NCBI GenBank assembly: GCA_958510875.1
Contig: OY294068.1
Span: 67,496,633 to 67,560,632, forward strand
DNA length: 64,000 bases
Direction: 5' to 3'
Origin: Endomychus coccineus
Lineage: Eukaryota; Arthropoda; Insecta; Coleoptera; Endomychidae
In this document: positions 33,067-43,109 of the stretch, piece after piece
How the letters are laid out: each line of letters begins with the position of its first letter
Numbering within the stretch: the stretch's first letter is position 1
Made by a program: the position numbers and the translations under genes
Notes under the pieces: generated by a model
What the model saw: the letters and a program-made list of their open reading frames with translations, nothing else
Databases searched by the model: none
Told to the model about the DNA's origin: nothing

Positions 33067-33814
33067 TTACACTTCTTCCTCCTCTTCTTCTTCATTATTT
33101 TCGATAGTGAGAGGAGGTAGAATCATCCTCTTTCCATTAAATAGCTTCTTTGATGGTGTTCCCGAGGATGATGATGATGTTGATGCCTCTGCTGCTTCAT
33201 CCTCTTCACCGATCATATTCACACCATATCGTTGAACAATTTTTTGCATTATTTTAAATTCTGCTTCGTTATCTAATTTGGTGCGAATATATCGCAGAGG
33301 TAGGTTCCCCAATTTTCTTTTCAACGTAGCCGCCCTCGGGCAGTACGTTAAATTCAGATGGACTCTGTCGCTTTTTACATCCATAGATTTCACACCATAT
33401 CTGAAGAAACAAAAACATGTATTGAAACTCAAGAAAGCAACAAAACCATAGTCTGCGTATACAGTTGTTATGAATTTATAATAATTATAAATTGTAAGTA
33501 AATAATCATATCAAACATTTTTTTTCTTTTTTCTTTTTACTTGAAGGAATTATTTTCCAATAGTTCCAAGTACTAAAAAAAAAAATAACCTATTGAAATT
33601 AACAAATTCATAACATGTCTGCACATTTGATCAGAATATATATTGATTAAGACTTGGTAAAATATATAACATTTGCTAAGAAATTAAAAAAAAAAATCAA
33701 TAAATGTAAAAGTACTTACTGGAACGAATGTTTCAAAACTACATTCACCCATGATATGGGGAAATTCACTTGATCTTCACTGAACACAACTATCGAGCAT
33801 GGAACGTTTGCCAT
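33067..33814 (-). CDS. Spliced Polinton gene of unknown function, acidic tail
   Basis: Two minus-strand exons, 33814-33720 and 33400-33067, joined in frame by GTAAGT and TTCTTCAG junctions, giving 142 residues. The N-terminus reads ANVPCSIVVFSEDQVNFPIS and exon 2 begins YGVKSMDVKSDRVHLNL. The tail is Ser-rich and ends in a run of Glu. The small strand-rich N-terminal part resembles the short N-terminal module found before BEN or DUF4806 regions of insect proteins, but the usual CYWP motif is absent. A TATAAAA box (33856-33850) and a TCAGTT initiator (33824-33819) precede the start. It is convergent with 32384-32947 and divergent from the polymerase. Confidence 0.65.
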
Positions 33815-34282
33815 TGTGAACTGATGTAGAATATTGAAGTTCCCTCTCATTTTATACAATATGTGGATCAAAACAAACTACGTCAATGCATACATTTTTC
33901 TATTAACAATTCTGAATCAGCGAACCGGTACTACACACATTAGATCCGTGTACTTTTCCAATGCAGCTATTTATAATTCACGTAAGACGTAAAGGATGAT
34001 GCAATAACAACAACACGTTGCACATATTTATCGAATAGGATGCATTTATCTCTATCTTGCATAACAACAACATGTATCAATTGCATGTATGCACGTGTAC
34101 ATTTTTATTTATGATGCAATCACATATGTTGTTTGCGGAATAGTTTTGCATATCAGCACATTTTACATAAAAATTTAGATTGACGTCAATCTGGATATGT
34201 TTAAATAGCTGTGGCATGTGAACAACGATCACAGTTCGAGTTCGGTAGAAGCATCAAGTTCAAGTTGAAGTAAGTTCTTATT
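33815..34282. promoter_or_regulatory. Divergent promoter region (spliced gene and DNA polymerase)
   Basis: Leftward: TATAAAA at 33856-33850, then TCAGTT 33 nt downstream. Rightward: TTTAAATAG at 34200-34208 and ACAGTT with AGTT beginning at 34233, also 33 nt. Between them is AT-rich DNA with several ATGCA and ACACG words. Both pairs fit insect RNA polymerase II core promoters (TATA box plus TCAGT-type initiator). Confidence 0.55.
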
Positions 34283-37200
34283 ATGGCCAGAACAAACAAT
34301 GGAACGAATTCCCATACACTTGATGGTGTTTCGATCGACATGGTTGTTTCAATTGAAATGGTGAGTAGATTAATTAAGACAAAAGATGAATATTTAAATC
34401 AAATTGGTTTTTTAAAAAGGAATATTTTCAAATTGAAAAGAGCTCTAAGGAATAGATTAGATTGTATAAATAATTCTGCAGTTGTTGAATCTAATTTGAC
34501 TATTTTGAAATATTACTTACAACAATTTAAATTGAAATTAAACAAAATTAATGCTAATCGGAAATTGATTTGGGAAGATATTGAATCTTGTTTCAAAAAT
34601 CGTATAAAAACGGGGGCTATAATAAATTTGAAAATAAAGGAACCTCATGTTTTTTTCAAACAAGCATTTCGTATATTTGCAAATAGGATTAAGAAGGAAG
34701 TTCAAAATTCTCTTTTGAAAGTGAATACAACTTTTGTTGGATTATTTATCAAGCCGCAATCTGGTGAAACATCGATTAAACATTTCACCACTAAAAATAA
34801 TGTTATCGAATCAAGTACAAAATTGAAAGATTGGTATAAAGAGTTTGTGAGTGATAAACTTTTAACAAAACTTGAAGAATTTCAAGAAAGGGACAGTGGT
34901 TATGCCCTATTGGAGATTTGGTACTTGAAAGTTAACATAAATTGTTATAATCCAATAACTGTTGGGTTCGGTACTTACTTGAAATTGCCAAAATTTGTGA
35001 AAATTACTAAAAGTGTTATTAATATTGAAAATAATGATATTTATTGTTTCCTATGGTCAGTTGTAGCAGCACTTTTTCCAGCTCCAGCAAACAAAAATAT
35101 GAATAGAGTTTCTTCTTACCCTCATTTTAGTACAGTTTTAAAATATGAGGGTATCAATTTTCCAATTTCTTTGAGAGATATTTCAAAATTTGAATCGTTG
35201 AATAATTTGTCAATAAATATTTTTATTATACAAAATGAGAAGGAAGTTTTACCTTTGACTCTTAGTAAAACTGAATTCTCTTCAACTATCAATTTACTTA
35301 TGATTTGTAATGAAATGAATGAGGAAAATACAATTTACCATTTTACCTATATAAAAGATTTATCTCGATTGTTACATAAACAGGTGGGAAATGTAAAGAA
35401 TAAAAAATACTTTTGTGGAAGATGTTTAAATCATTTTATAAGTCAAGAGAATCTGAACAAACATTCTGATGAATGTAAAGATGTAAACAACACTAAAATT
35501 ATTCTTCCAAAAGAGAACGATAAAATATTATCTTTCAAAAATTTTTCTCATAAAATTGAGGTTCCTTTTGTAATATATGCAGATTTGGAAAGTATTTTGA
35601 TGAATCATACTGATAATACTATTTCCAATACCAGAAAATACCAAAAACATGAACCATTCAGTATCGCTTATTATTTAAAATGTTCCTATGATGACTCATT
35701 GTCTAAATTTTCTTCTTATACTGGTCAAGATTGTCAAATCTGGTTTGTGAAACAACTGAAAGATATTGCTTTTGAACTGAAGGAAATATTTTCAAATGTT
35801 GTACCTATAACAATGTCTTCACACGATAGATATACGTATGACACTTCAGTAATTTGTCACATTTGTGAAAAACCAATTTTATCTAGTGCAGAAAAGGTTA
35901 GAGATCACTGTCATTTCACTGGGAAATATCGAGGTCCTGCACATTCAAATTGTAATTTACAATTCAAAAATGTAAACACAATTCCTGTAATTTTCCATAA
36001 CCTCAGTGGATATGACAGTCATTTTATCATTAAACCTCTCAGTACGGAAATGAAAGGAAATTTGTCTCTCCTACCTGTTAATAAGGAGAAATATATTTCC
36101 TTTACAAAGTATGTTGAAGGATCCAATATATGTTTTAGGTTTCTTGATTCTTTTCGATTCATGCCGAGCAGTTTGGAAAAGTTGTCATCTTATTTGAATG
36201 ATGAACAAAAAATTGTAACAAAGAAATATTTTAATGAAATTGAAAAATTCAAATTGGTCACGAGGAAGGGTGTTTTTCCATATGAATACTTAGATTCATG
36301 GGAAAAATTACAAGATGAGATTTTACCTTCTCGTGATAAATTTTATAGTAAATTAAGTCAGTCGGAAATTTCATTAAGCGATTATCAGCATGCCGAGAAT
36401 GTTTGGAAGAATTTCAAAATTCAAAATTTAAGAGAATATTCAGAATTATACTTGAAAACGGATGTTTTGTTATTGACAGATATTTTTGAGAATTTTAGAA
36501 AGACTTGTTATAGTACATATGGTTTAGATAGTTTGCATTATTTCACTACTCCCGGTTTGGCATTTGACAGTTGTTTGAAAATAACACAGGTAAAATTGGA
36601 ATTAATCACCGACGTGAATATGATTATGTTTATTGAGAAAGGAATCAGAGGAGGAATATCACAATGCTCAAACCGATATGGAAAAGCTAACAATAAATAT
36701 ATGAATGAGTATAATTCTGAAGAAGAATCATCTTATTTAATGTATTTTGATGTTAACAATCTTTATGGTGCAGCAATGTGTTATCCTCTTCCAACTGGAG
36801 ATTTTACGTGGGTAGCAGTTGATAATATTTCTACAGAAAACATTCTCAATATAAGTGATACTAGTGAAATTGGATATATTTTGGAAGTAGATCTTCATTA
36901 TCCTAAAAGTTTGTTCAATTATCATAAAGATTTACCTCTTTGCCCTCAACATTTAGTTCCACCTGTAGCTATTTCGGAAATTCCAAAATTGTTAACTACT
37001 TTATATAATAAAGAAAAATATGTGATTCATTATAGAAATTTACAGCAAGTTCTCAAATTGGGATTGAAACTGCAGAAAGTTCATCGTTGCTTGAAATTTA
37101 GACAATCTCAATGGTTAAAGAAATATATAGATCTCAATACCAATTTGAGAAAACAAAGTTCGAATGATTTTGAAAAGAATTTTTATAAACTAATGAATAA

Positions 37201-38047
37201 CGCTCCTTTTGGAAAAACTATAGAAAATGTGAGAAAATATAAAGATGTGAAATTGGTAACTAGATGGAAAGGGAGGTATGGGGCAAATTATTACATTTCT
37301 CAACCAAATTGTGATAACGTTACAATTTTTGGGGAAAACATGATATTAATTGAAATGAAAAGATTAAAAGTGTATTTTAATAAGCCCATATACGCAGGTA
37401 TGGCAATTTTGGATATTTCAAAAACTATTTTATATGATTTTCATTATAATTACATCAGAGAAAAATTTCAAAACAATGTTAAATTATTGTACACTGATAC
37501 TGATAGTTTAATATATCAATTTTATGTTGATGATATTTACGAATGTATCAAGCATGATATTCATATGTTTGATACGTCAGACTATCAACCTAACAATGTT
37601 TATAATATTCCTCTTTGTAATAAAAAGGTGATAGGACTAATGAAGGATGAAAACAATGGTATTATCATGACTGAATTCATTGGGTTGCGTTCCAAACTGT
37701 ATTGTTTCAAACTAAATTCTGATAAAAATGAAAAACTTAAGAAAATTGCAAAATTAGTTGAAAATAAGTACAGTCAAAATTTTATTGAACAATTTGATTC
37801 AAATTTTGGAATTACAAAAAAAGCAAAGGGTATAACATCAGCATCATTACGACGAATAACTTTTGAAGATTATTATAACTGTTTAATGCATAAAACAAAT
37901 GTAGATGTCGTACAAAATATGATTGTTTCAAAAAAACATGAGGTATTTACTGTTAATCAAATTAAAACTGCTCTAAATCCCTTTGACGATAAAAGGATTG
38001 TGAATTATGTATATACAGATACTATTCCATGGGGATTTAATGATTAA
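34283..38047 (+). CDS. Protein-primed family B DNA polymerase (Polinton PolB)
   Basis: 1254 residues, the replicative polymerase. Visible from N to C: a Lys-rich N-terminal region possibly supplying the terminal protein function; a C2H2 finger ([21 protein letters not shown] pattern, about 375-398); exonuclease motif I VIYADLES (about 430-437); a Cys/His insertion (CHICEKP...[11 protein letters not shown], about 523-545), common in Polinton PolB; exonuclease motif [14 protein letters not shown] (about 570-581); polymerase motif [11 protein letters not shown] (about 819); motif [15 protein letters not shown] (about 971); and motif C YTDTDS (about 1069). All catalytic acids of motifs A and C are present. 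The single open frame is intact, arguing for a recent insertion. Start: first ATG after a TATA/initiator pair. Confidence 0.95.
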   Translation: MARTNNGTNSHTLDGVSIDMVVSIEMVSRLIKTKDEYLNQIGFLKRNIFKLKRALRNRLDCINNSAVVESNLTILKYYLQQFKLKLNKINANRKLIWEDIESCFKNRIKTGAIINLKIKEPHVFFKQAFRIFANRIKKEVQNSLLKVNTTFVGLFIKPQSGETSIKHFTTKNNVIESSTKLKDWYKEFVSDKLLTKLEEFQERDSGYALLEIWYLKVNINCYNPITVGFGTYLKLPKFVKITKSVINIENNDIYCFLWSVVAALFPAPANKNMNRVSSYPHFSTVLKYEGINFPISLRDISKFESLNNLSINIFIIQNEKEVLPLTLSKTEFSSTINLLMICNEMNEENTIYHFTYIKDLSRLLHKQVGNVKNKKYFCGRCLNHFISQENLNKHSDECKDVNNTKIILPKENDKILSFKNFSHKIEVPFVIYADLESILMNHTDNTISNTRKYQKHEPFSIAYYLKCSYDDSLSKFSSYTGQDCQIWFVKQLKDIAFELKEIFSNVVPITMSSHDRYTYDTSVICHICEKPILSSAEKVRDHCHFTGKYRGPAHSNCNLQFKNVNTIPVIFHNLSGYDSHFIIKPLSTEMKGNLSLLPVNKEKYISFTKYVEGSNICFRFLDSFRFMPSSLEKLSSYLNDEQKIVTKKYFNEIEKFKLVTRKGVFPYEYLDSWEKLQDEILPSRDKFYSKLSQSEISLSDYQHAENVWKNFKIQNLREYSELYLKTDVLLLTDIFENFRKTCYSTYGLDSLHYFTTPGLAFDSCLKITQVKLELITDVNMIMFIEKGIRGGISQCSNRYGKANNKYMNEYNSEEESSYLMYFDVNNLYGAAMCYPLPTGDFTWVAVDNISTENILNISDTSEIGYILEVDLHYPKSLFNYHKDLPLCPQHLVPPVAISEIPKLLTTLYNKEKYVIHYRNLQQVLKLGLKLQKVHRCLKFRQSQWLKKYIDLNTNLRKQSSNDFEKNFYKLMNNAPFGKTIENVRKYKDVKLVTRWKGRYGANYYISQPNCDNVTIFGENMILIEMKRLKVYFNKPIYAGMAILDISKTILYDFHYNYIREKFQNNVKLLYTDTDSLIYQFYVDDIYECIKHDIHMFDTSDYQPNNVYNIPLCNKKVIGLMKDENNGIIMTEFIGLRSKLYCFKLNSDKNEKLKKIAKLVENKYSQNFIEQFDSNFGITKKAKGITSASLRRITFEDYYNCLMHKTNVDVVQNMIVSKKHEVFTVNQIKTALNPFDDKRIVNYVYTDTIPWGFND

Positions 38048-38182
38048 TGATTTGTTGAAACATCTTTTGTCTTGGTTATCTCTCTCTCACTGTAATAACA
38101 ATAACAACAATATAGAATGTAAGATTTTTTATTATTTTTGAATAAGTTTATTGTTATTATACGTTTTTTTTTTTTCTTGTAG

Positions 38183-38765
38183 AATAGTTCTGTGATTATT
38201 CAACCAAAATTCATTGAAATTGGAGAATTCTTTGAAAAAAGTAAAAAGGTATTTTTGTTTTATTACAATTTTATATGCATCTCTAATTTCTTTTCTTTCT
38301 TTCTCTCTCTCTCAGATTGATAAATTGGAAGAAATTTGTCTTAATAGAGAACGAGCAGGTAATAATAATATTGGTTATTTGAAACAAATCAGGAAAATTA
38401 GGCCACATCAGCTGCAAAAAAATTTGAATGGGACAAATTATTGCTACTTTTGTCAAAAATATTTCTGCTACTGCACCAATTCACTTTATCAACACGGAGT
38501 TGTTTCTGTTGATAATAATAATATCGACAATCTAAAGGAAGAAGAGAGAAAATATATTATTAATCATTTTTCTGGAGATGGTGATAAAGATCTTGAGGAA
38601 CTAACTGAAAACCAGAGGAAACAAGTAGAGTTGCATAATTTTATGAAAAATTTGTTGTGTTCCAACTGCTACAAATTCAGTTGCATTTGCCAAATTCAAA
38701 AGACAATAGACGTTCTCGTTGATGAATTACAGTGTAAGGAGGAAATGAAAGATTCCCCCTTCTAA
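38183..38765 (+). CDS. Twin CxxC-x4-CxC protein of unknown function (5' end unresolved)
   Basis: Exon 38183-38248 (NSSVIIQPKFIEIGEFFEKS...) joins in frame to 38316-38765 across a short intron with GTATTT donor and CTCTCTCAG acceptor. A further acceptor (TTTCTTGTAG) sits before 38183. No ATG lies in the first exon, so an upstream exon must exist, but I could not find one with the right phase. The protein has two copies of a cysteine motif, CYFCQKYFCYC and CSNCYKFSCIC (CxxC-x4-CxC), about 80 residues apart, separated by an acidic helical stretch. The pair looks like a duplicated zinc-binding knuckle. I do not recognise the family. Confidence 0.6.
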
Positions 38766-38822
38766 CATCAATCAAAATTCTATATATTTTCGGTTTATCA
38801 AAACACACAATCATTTTTTGCT

Positions 38823-39080
38823 ATGATAATATACAATAGAGATCAATTAAAAGAACTACGTTATAAGTTTGTTGGTAATGTAGCAGATCATTTATTTTTG
38901 TATCAAAGACAACCCTTTTTGGATGAGGAATGGATATTAATGGAGGAAAGATATAAACAGGCTAAAGAAAATGACATAATTGGAAAAGACCATTATCGAT
39001 GGGTGAAATCAAATAATAATTACAATAAGAATATTTGGAACTATTACAATTCCAGAAACAAGAGGAAGAATCAAAATTAA
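38823..39080 (+). CDS. Hypothetical Polinton protein (85 aa)
   Basis: Begins MIIYNRDQLKELRYKFVGN. The first two thirds look helical and amphipathic; the end is Asn/Lys/Tyr-rich and probably disordered (near HYRWVKSNNNYNKN). No domain recognised. Same direction as its neighbours in the right-hand small-gene cluster, with 57 nt to the previous stop. Confidence 0.5.
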   Translation: MIIYNRDQLKELRYKFVGNVADHLFLYQRQPFLDEEWILMEERYKQAKENDIIGKDHYRWVKSNNNYNKNIWNYYNSRNKRKNQN

Positions 39081-39134
39081 CGATCATTAAATGAAAATTC
39101 GTATAAAGTAATAATAACCAATCAGTTTGTGAGG

Positions 39135-39782
39135 ATGTCGTCGTCGTCGTCATTGTCCCAGTTATACAACAGTTTTGTTCGCAGTGTGCTAACCAGCGTT
39201 TACGATGCAAAAAAATTCGTAAACGTATGTTGTCCGAGTTTGATGAAATACGTGGAAAAATTACAATTACCATCTGAAAATTGGTTAATCGCTGGAGAAT
39301 TTATAACGTTCATTATTGGAGCAGCAACAGTAGTCACCTCAACCAATTGTGGTCATGTGGATATTTTATATTTCGGAGGAGATTTCGATCCACCTGAAGA
39401 AGATTGGAAGATAATTGATATGAATGTTGAAAACGAATTCATATATCAACATAGAAGATTGAATTTTTCGTTACACCAAATTTCAGGTATCGTTCCAAAA
39501 CCAAGATCTTACCTACTAGATTGTTTCAGAGTGCTACAACGTTCTGAAATTGATTTTTATCGGATTGCACTTCTACCATACAGGTGTGAAATAATGGATC
39601 TGCGTAACATACGGAAAGATACTCCCAATTCCTTTGACGTTAAGGTGCTTCAAATGCTTTGTGGGAGAAAGGGTGAAGACAACTATAAAAAAAGTTCAAC
39701 ACATCCACCACCAACATTACAAATTTTGTGTTTCAACGTTCTCTTTCAAAATTTCGATTATATCAAAGAAATATGCCAGTAA
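39135..39782 (+). CDS. Unknown protein with possible nucleotidyltransferase-like core
   Basis: 215 residues from ATG 39135 after a TCAGTTT initiator-like word at about 39121. A Ser run (SSSSS, from a TCG repeat) starts it. The middle reads ENWLIAGEFITFIIGA followed about 16 residues later by CGHVDILYFGGDF. This recalls the AGG(x)n-hDhD pattern of nucleotidyltransferase-fold proteins, but the second glycine is Glu and only one Asp of the DxD pair is present, so any enzyme would be inactive or the resemblance spurious. The C-terminus overlaps the next small gene by 10 nt. Family not recognised. Confidence 0.55.
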   Translation: MSSSSSLSQLYNSFVRSVLTSVYDAKKFVNVCCPSLMKYVEKLQLPSENWLIAGEFITFIIGAATVVTSTNCGHVDILYFGGDFDPPEEDWKIIDMNVENEFIYQHRRLNFSLHQISGIVPKPRSYLLDCFRVLQRSEIDFYRIALLPYRCEIMDLRNIRKDTPNSFDVKVLQMLCGRKGEDNYKKSSTHPPPTLQILCFNVLFQNFDYIKEICQ

Positions 39783-39913
39783 CAATAAAACTAAAGTGTC
39801 TCACATGCAAAGGTGAATCAGACATTTCCATGTATTGTCTTCATACTTTGACTATAAAGAATAAAAAAACTGTGTATTATGATAGTGCGTGTGTGTACGC
39901 TTTTGTGTTATGA
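39773..39913 (+). CDS. Small cysteine-containing protein (46 aa)
   Basis: Begins MPVTIKLKCLTCKGESDI and overlaps the stop of the previous gene by 10 nt in another frame. It has one CxxC pair (CLTC) followed by single cysteines (YC, AC), compatible with a small zinc-binding fold. The tight overlap supports translation but there is no homology support. The same frame is open further upstream (to 39728); the ATG at 39773 is the start I favour. Confidence 0.4.
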   Translation: MPVTIKLKCLTCKGESDISMYCLHTLTIKNKKTVYYDSACVYAFVL

Positions 39914-40126
39914 CATTAATTTAAAGTTTGTAAACCCTATTAACATAAACATAGATATAATATTAGTGTGTAAGTGTAAAATCAAACAATTATCATTATT
40001 ATTATTAGTTATCACTGAAAATATAAATCTTCTCAAGTTTTAGTTAACTTTAAAGATACTGTAGTTTAGTAGTAGTAGTAGTAGTAGTAGTAGTATACGT
40101 TCTCAATCAATCACACAGAAAACAAA
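39914..40126. other. Spacer with AGT microsatellite
   Basis: AT-rich spacer containing a run of about nine AGT units (about 40067-40095) just upstream of the next gene. No other signal seen. Confidence 0.6.
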
Positions 40127-40348
40127 ATGGAACAATTTGTATTGGAATATCTCAAAAACCTTGAGACGTACAAATTAAGAAGTTTATGGAATCAAATACC
40201 AAAACACATTCAATCTGAATTATATGAATTTATGGTACCATGTACGGAACATTATAAATTTTCCAGTGGAAATGATGAAATTGATGGACCTGTACCTCCT
40301 AAAATTAGATGTCCACTTTGTATTAAAGATTGGAAAACTAAAATCTAA
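40127..40348 (+). CDS. Small Polinton protein with terminal CPLC (73 aa)
   Basis: Starts MEQFVLEYLKNLETYKLRSL, a predicted helical half, and ends IRCPLCIKDWKTKI. Cys38 and His41 (VPCTEHYKF) with the CPLC pair could bind one zinc (CxxH...CxxC). Family unknown. A donor-like GTAAGT shortly after the stop (40382) and an acceptor at about 40447 suggest a transcript running into the next frame. Confidence 0.5.
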   Translation: MEQFVLEYLKNLETYKLRSLWNQIPKHIQSELYEFMVPCTEHYKFSSGNDEIDGPVPPKIRCPLCIKDWKTKI

Positions 40349-40451
40349 ACATCATAATCAAAACCTACTCACAACGTTAAACAGTAAGTTTCACACGAAT
40401 TATTTATTAATATATAATAAAAAAATTGTTTTTTTCTTCTTTTACAGTAAT

Positions 40452-40658
40452 ATGAGTAGAGGCAGCAACCTCAGTTATGGAAAGCAACTTCAACGATTGA
40501 ATCAACTTAACAAAGAAATGGAAATTATGAGGGAACGTATCAAGAATCATCATGTTAAAGAACGACTTGACCAATGGACTCTCAAATATGAAAAACTTAA
40601 AAAACATATTATATTCGAGTCTGTAACTAAAAGTTTCTCTGAAATAAAAATACAATAG
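40452..40658 (+). CDS. Small coiled-coil protein (68 aa)
   Basis: Begins MSRGSNLSYGKQLQRLNQLN and continues as a heptad-rich, charged helix (EMEIMRERIKNHHVKERLDQ), so probably a dimeric coiled coil. The ATG lies 4 nt after a good splice acceptor (TTCTTTTACAG), which pairs with a GTAAGT at 40382, implying a 5' UTR intron or a dicistronic transcript with the previous gene. Last plus-strand gene before the right end. Confidence 0.5.
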   Translation: MSRGSNLSYGKQLQRLNQLNKEMEIMRERIKNHHVKERLDQWTLKYEKLKKHIIFESVTKSFSEIKIQ

Positions 40659-40777
40659 AATGTTTACATTTCTTTATTATTTAAAAACCTAACAATACAG
40701 TATTTTAAAACATCTTTAAGTTAATTACATAACAAAAAGTTATCAATGTATCTCATCCAAATTATCACTAAAGTACA

Positions 40778-40936
40778 TTATTCAGTCTTTTGGGTAGTTA
40801 TATTCGGTCTTTTCGGGTGTTTCTCACCATAGATTCTCTTTACATAATTTTCATGTGCACAAGGAAAACATTCCAGATTAGGATGGTCTGTTTCACCGCC
40901 ACATTTTTTACACTTATATTCTACCGGGATTGGCAT
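40778..40936 (-). CDS. Small zinc-ribbon-like protein (52 aa)
   Basis: Minus-strand frame starting MPIPVEYKCKKCGGETDHPN and continuing LECFPCAHENYV. The arrangement CxxC...CxxC over 15 residues is a classical zinc ribbon or knuckle. Basic tail. Unlike its neighbours it points left, away from the right terminus. No family recognised; it may be a regulatory or DNA-binding protein, which is inference from size and motif only. Confidence 0.55.
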   Translation of the reverse strand: MPIPVEYKCKKCGGETDHPNLECFPCAHENYVKRIYGEKHPKRPNITTQKTE

Positions 40937-40949
40937 TATTTCAAATTAG

Positions 40950-41501
40950 ACTGTTTATACTAGTTTAAATTCAAACCTTCTAACTTAAGCAGAATGAATT
41001 TCCTTTCCAATTATTCAACAATTTATGAAAAATAAAATGGAGACAACAAAGATATTTGAAACATGTACGTACATCTATGAATCGACAAGTGGAACTAATT
41101 TTAGAACAATTTATAAAAAAATAAAATGAAGACAACAAAGATATTTGAAACATGTACGTACATCTATGAATCAACAAGTAGAACTAATTTTAGAATGCAG
41201 ATTACTCTGAAAATAGTAAGTAGAAATAAAAAAAATCACCTTGAAATTATTATGGGCGAGGCTAGGCTCACCTTTACCTACTATCAAGGTGACATTAATT
41301 AGACCCACGTGAGGCGGGCACACCCTCTGGTCATTGACGACCACTTCTTCTTCAGCAAAGGAGCCTCTGGTCATTGACGACAACTTCTTCAGCAAAGGAG
41401 CCTCTGGTCATTGACGACAAAACACAAGAAGTTGGGGTTGGTGGACACAGGCGGATGGACATGCCATCGAAGTGTCACAGTATCCCGCTTGATATACTAC
41501 T
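40950..41501. repeat. Right terminal region of the Polinton, with tandem repeats
   Basis: Non-coding. Two 88-bp copies at 41018-41105 and 41106-41195 share GACAACAAAGATATTTGAAA. Then units of 37-40 bp starting CCTCTGGTCATTGACGAC lie at 41324, 41364 and (partial) 41401. The terminus is ...GATATACTACT at 41501. It should be the right inverted repeat; the left partner is missing, so its length cannot be measured. Confidence 0.75.
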
Positions 41502-41507
41502 CACCTG
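41502..41507. other. Probable 6-bp Polinton target site (CACCTG)
   Basis: First six bases after the element and identical to 9399-9404, where they follow unrelated host DNA. Polintons duplicate 6 bp on insertion, so the unassembled left junction should end in CACCTG too. Confidence 0.65.
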
Positions 41508-42034
41508 TGTTTACTTATATTAATTTGTATTTCATTCGTCAATCTCTAGTCAATATTCACGGACGGAGTAGATGAGTTGAAAACTGGTTGTCACTTGAAT
41601 TATGAATCGATAACCTGATAACTAGAGCTCGGGAAATATGCACTTAAAAAACCAGTTGTAATATGCACTAAAATAAGCTTTTATGCATTTATAAAAAACG
41701 CAGTAATCTTTGTATTGAAGGTATTTTATTTATTATATGCTAAAGTCACAAAAAATATTTATTAAAATTACTATTAAGAGCTAGGTATACCTACTTATTA
41801 CTTATTATTGCTTATATTCTATTACTACTTAACATATAACTTATACTATGTAGATTTGTTTTATTTCTTCATTATCAATATTATCATCAATCATCATTAT
41901 ATTCATTAATTCATCATTATTATTACAGTTAAAATTATATATATTATTAAATGTTGTTCTACATTTTCTAGAGTAAAACTGTGCCGTCTATCCGATAATA
42001 ATTGTTTGTACGTGGAAAAACTTCTTTCTACTTC

Positions 42035-43103
42035 TCATGAAGTTAAGGGAGCAAACTTAAAATATTGTATAATTGGGGGTTCTACCAGTAAAATAGAATT
42101 ATCTTCACAATTTCCCATTTTAATAGTATTATTTATTTGAATTATCTTTTGATAACCCTCATTTTTCTTTAACACCGTGCAGAATGTTTCGCTTTTCAAA
42201 TTTCGTAATTGATTCAGCAATATTTACAAAATTGGTTTGCATATGTGCCAAATGACTAATAACGGATTTTTTAAGACTTCCACACATTTTTTTATAGCAT
42301 CTGAGCTATCTACATCGAAAATACAAATGACGTCTCTAATTCCCTTAAAATTATCGGTTATGTAACCACGTTCCCCATCTAGTTATCACAGGTTCAGGTG
42401 GTAAAGGCACATTAGGTAAACGATCTTTATAAATCTGTACTCGCAGAGAGGTTTTAAAAATATTTTTTTAATTTGATACAAGACTATTGACCATTGTAAA
42501 TTGTGCCCTTACAACTTCTGCTACTTTATTTAAAGCGTGTGCTAAACAAGTGACATGTATTATATTTGGAGAAAATATTTTTAAATTTTGTCCAGCTTGG
42601 ATCATATATGGCGCAGCCTCACTTAACAATAACAAACATTTTTCTGCTGAGATCGGCTCAGGTAAAAAAAAGTTGCTGAGTGATTCATTTACAAATCTAG
42701 AAATAGTTAGATTGTTAGTTTTTTGCAACTCCTTAGCGCAAACTAAATATCCGGTGCTACATTCACTCCAGTTTAAATTTCCTGTAACCAAATTTGCAAT
42801 ATACCGTCCTTTAACATCAGTCGTCTCGTCAACAGATATCCATATTGGATTATTCCCAATTGCGGTTTTAATCGCTTCAACAGTAAATTGCATGTTGGAA
42901 TCAACATATTTCTTGTATGGTCGTAGCAGAAGGAACCTGAACATCTTTGCAGTACTTGGTTAAAAATTATTGAAATAATGAATTATCCAATTTTGCAATT
43001 GGGATATTGCAACCGACCAGCAAACTGCATAGATCCTTATTAAAATTTTGTTGGTCCGAAACTTTCGTTTGATTTGTAGTGATGAGCTGCTGAAGCTTTT
43101 GTA
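42035..43103 (-). pseudogene. Older hAT transposase remnant (copy B)
   Basis: Same broken frames as 9932-11000, the main piece at 42944-42468. Confidence 0.7.
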
Positions 43104-43109
43104 CACGAG

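Larger units (their letters stand above)
26010..41501. mobile_element. Polinton/Maverick (adintovirus-like) element, left end missing
   Basis: 15.5 kb carrying the hallmark Polinton set: retroviral-type integrase, packaging ATPase, adenain-like protease, penton and double-jelly-roll capsid proteins, and protein-primed family B polymerase, plus arthropod Polinton accessory genes. Left-hand genes point left and the structural genes and polymerase point right. The right terminus ends ...TACTACT, i.e. starts AGT on the other strand, consistent with the AG termini reported for Polintons. CACCTG follows directly and is the likely 6-bp target duplication. The left inverted repeat and most of the integrase gene are lost in the gap. 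Confidence 0.93.

Noticed and set aside
38040..38120. Possible first exon of the twin-cysteine gene starting at an ATG overlapping the polymerase stop
   Set aside because: Joining it through the GTAAGA donor to the acceptor at 38182 creates an immediate stop, so the phase does not fit.
41018..41430. CRISPR-like array
   Set aside because: The repeats are adjacent copies without spacers, in a transposon terminus of an animal genome.
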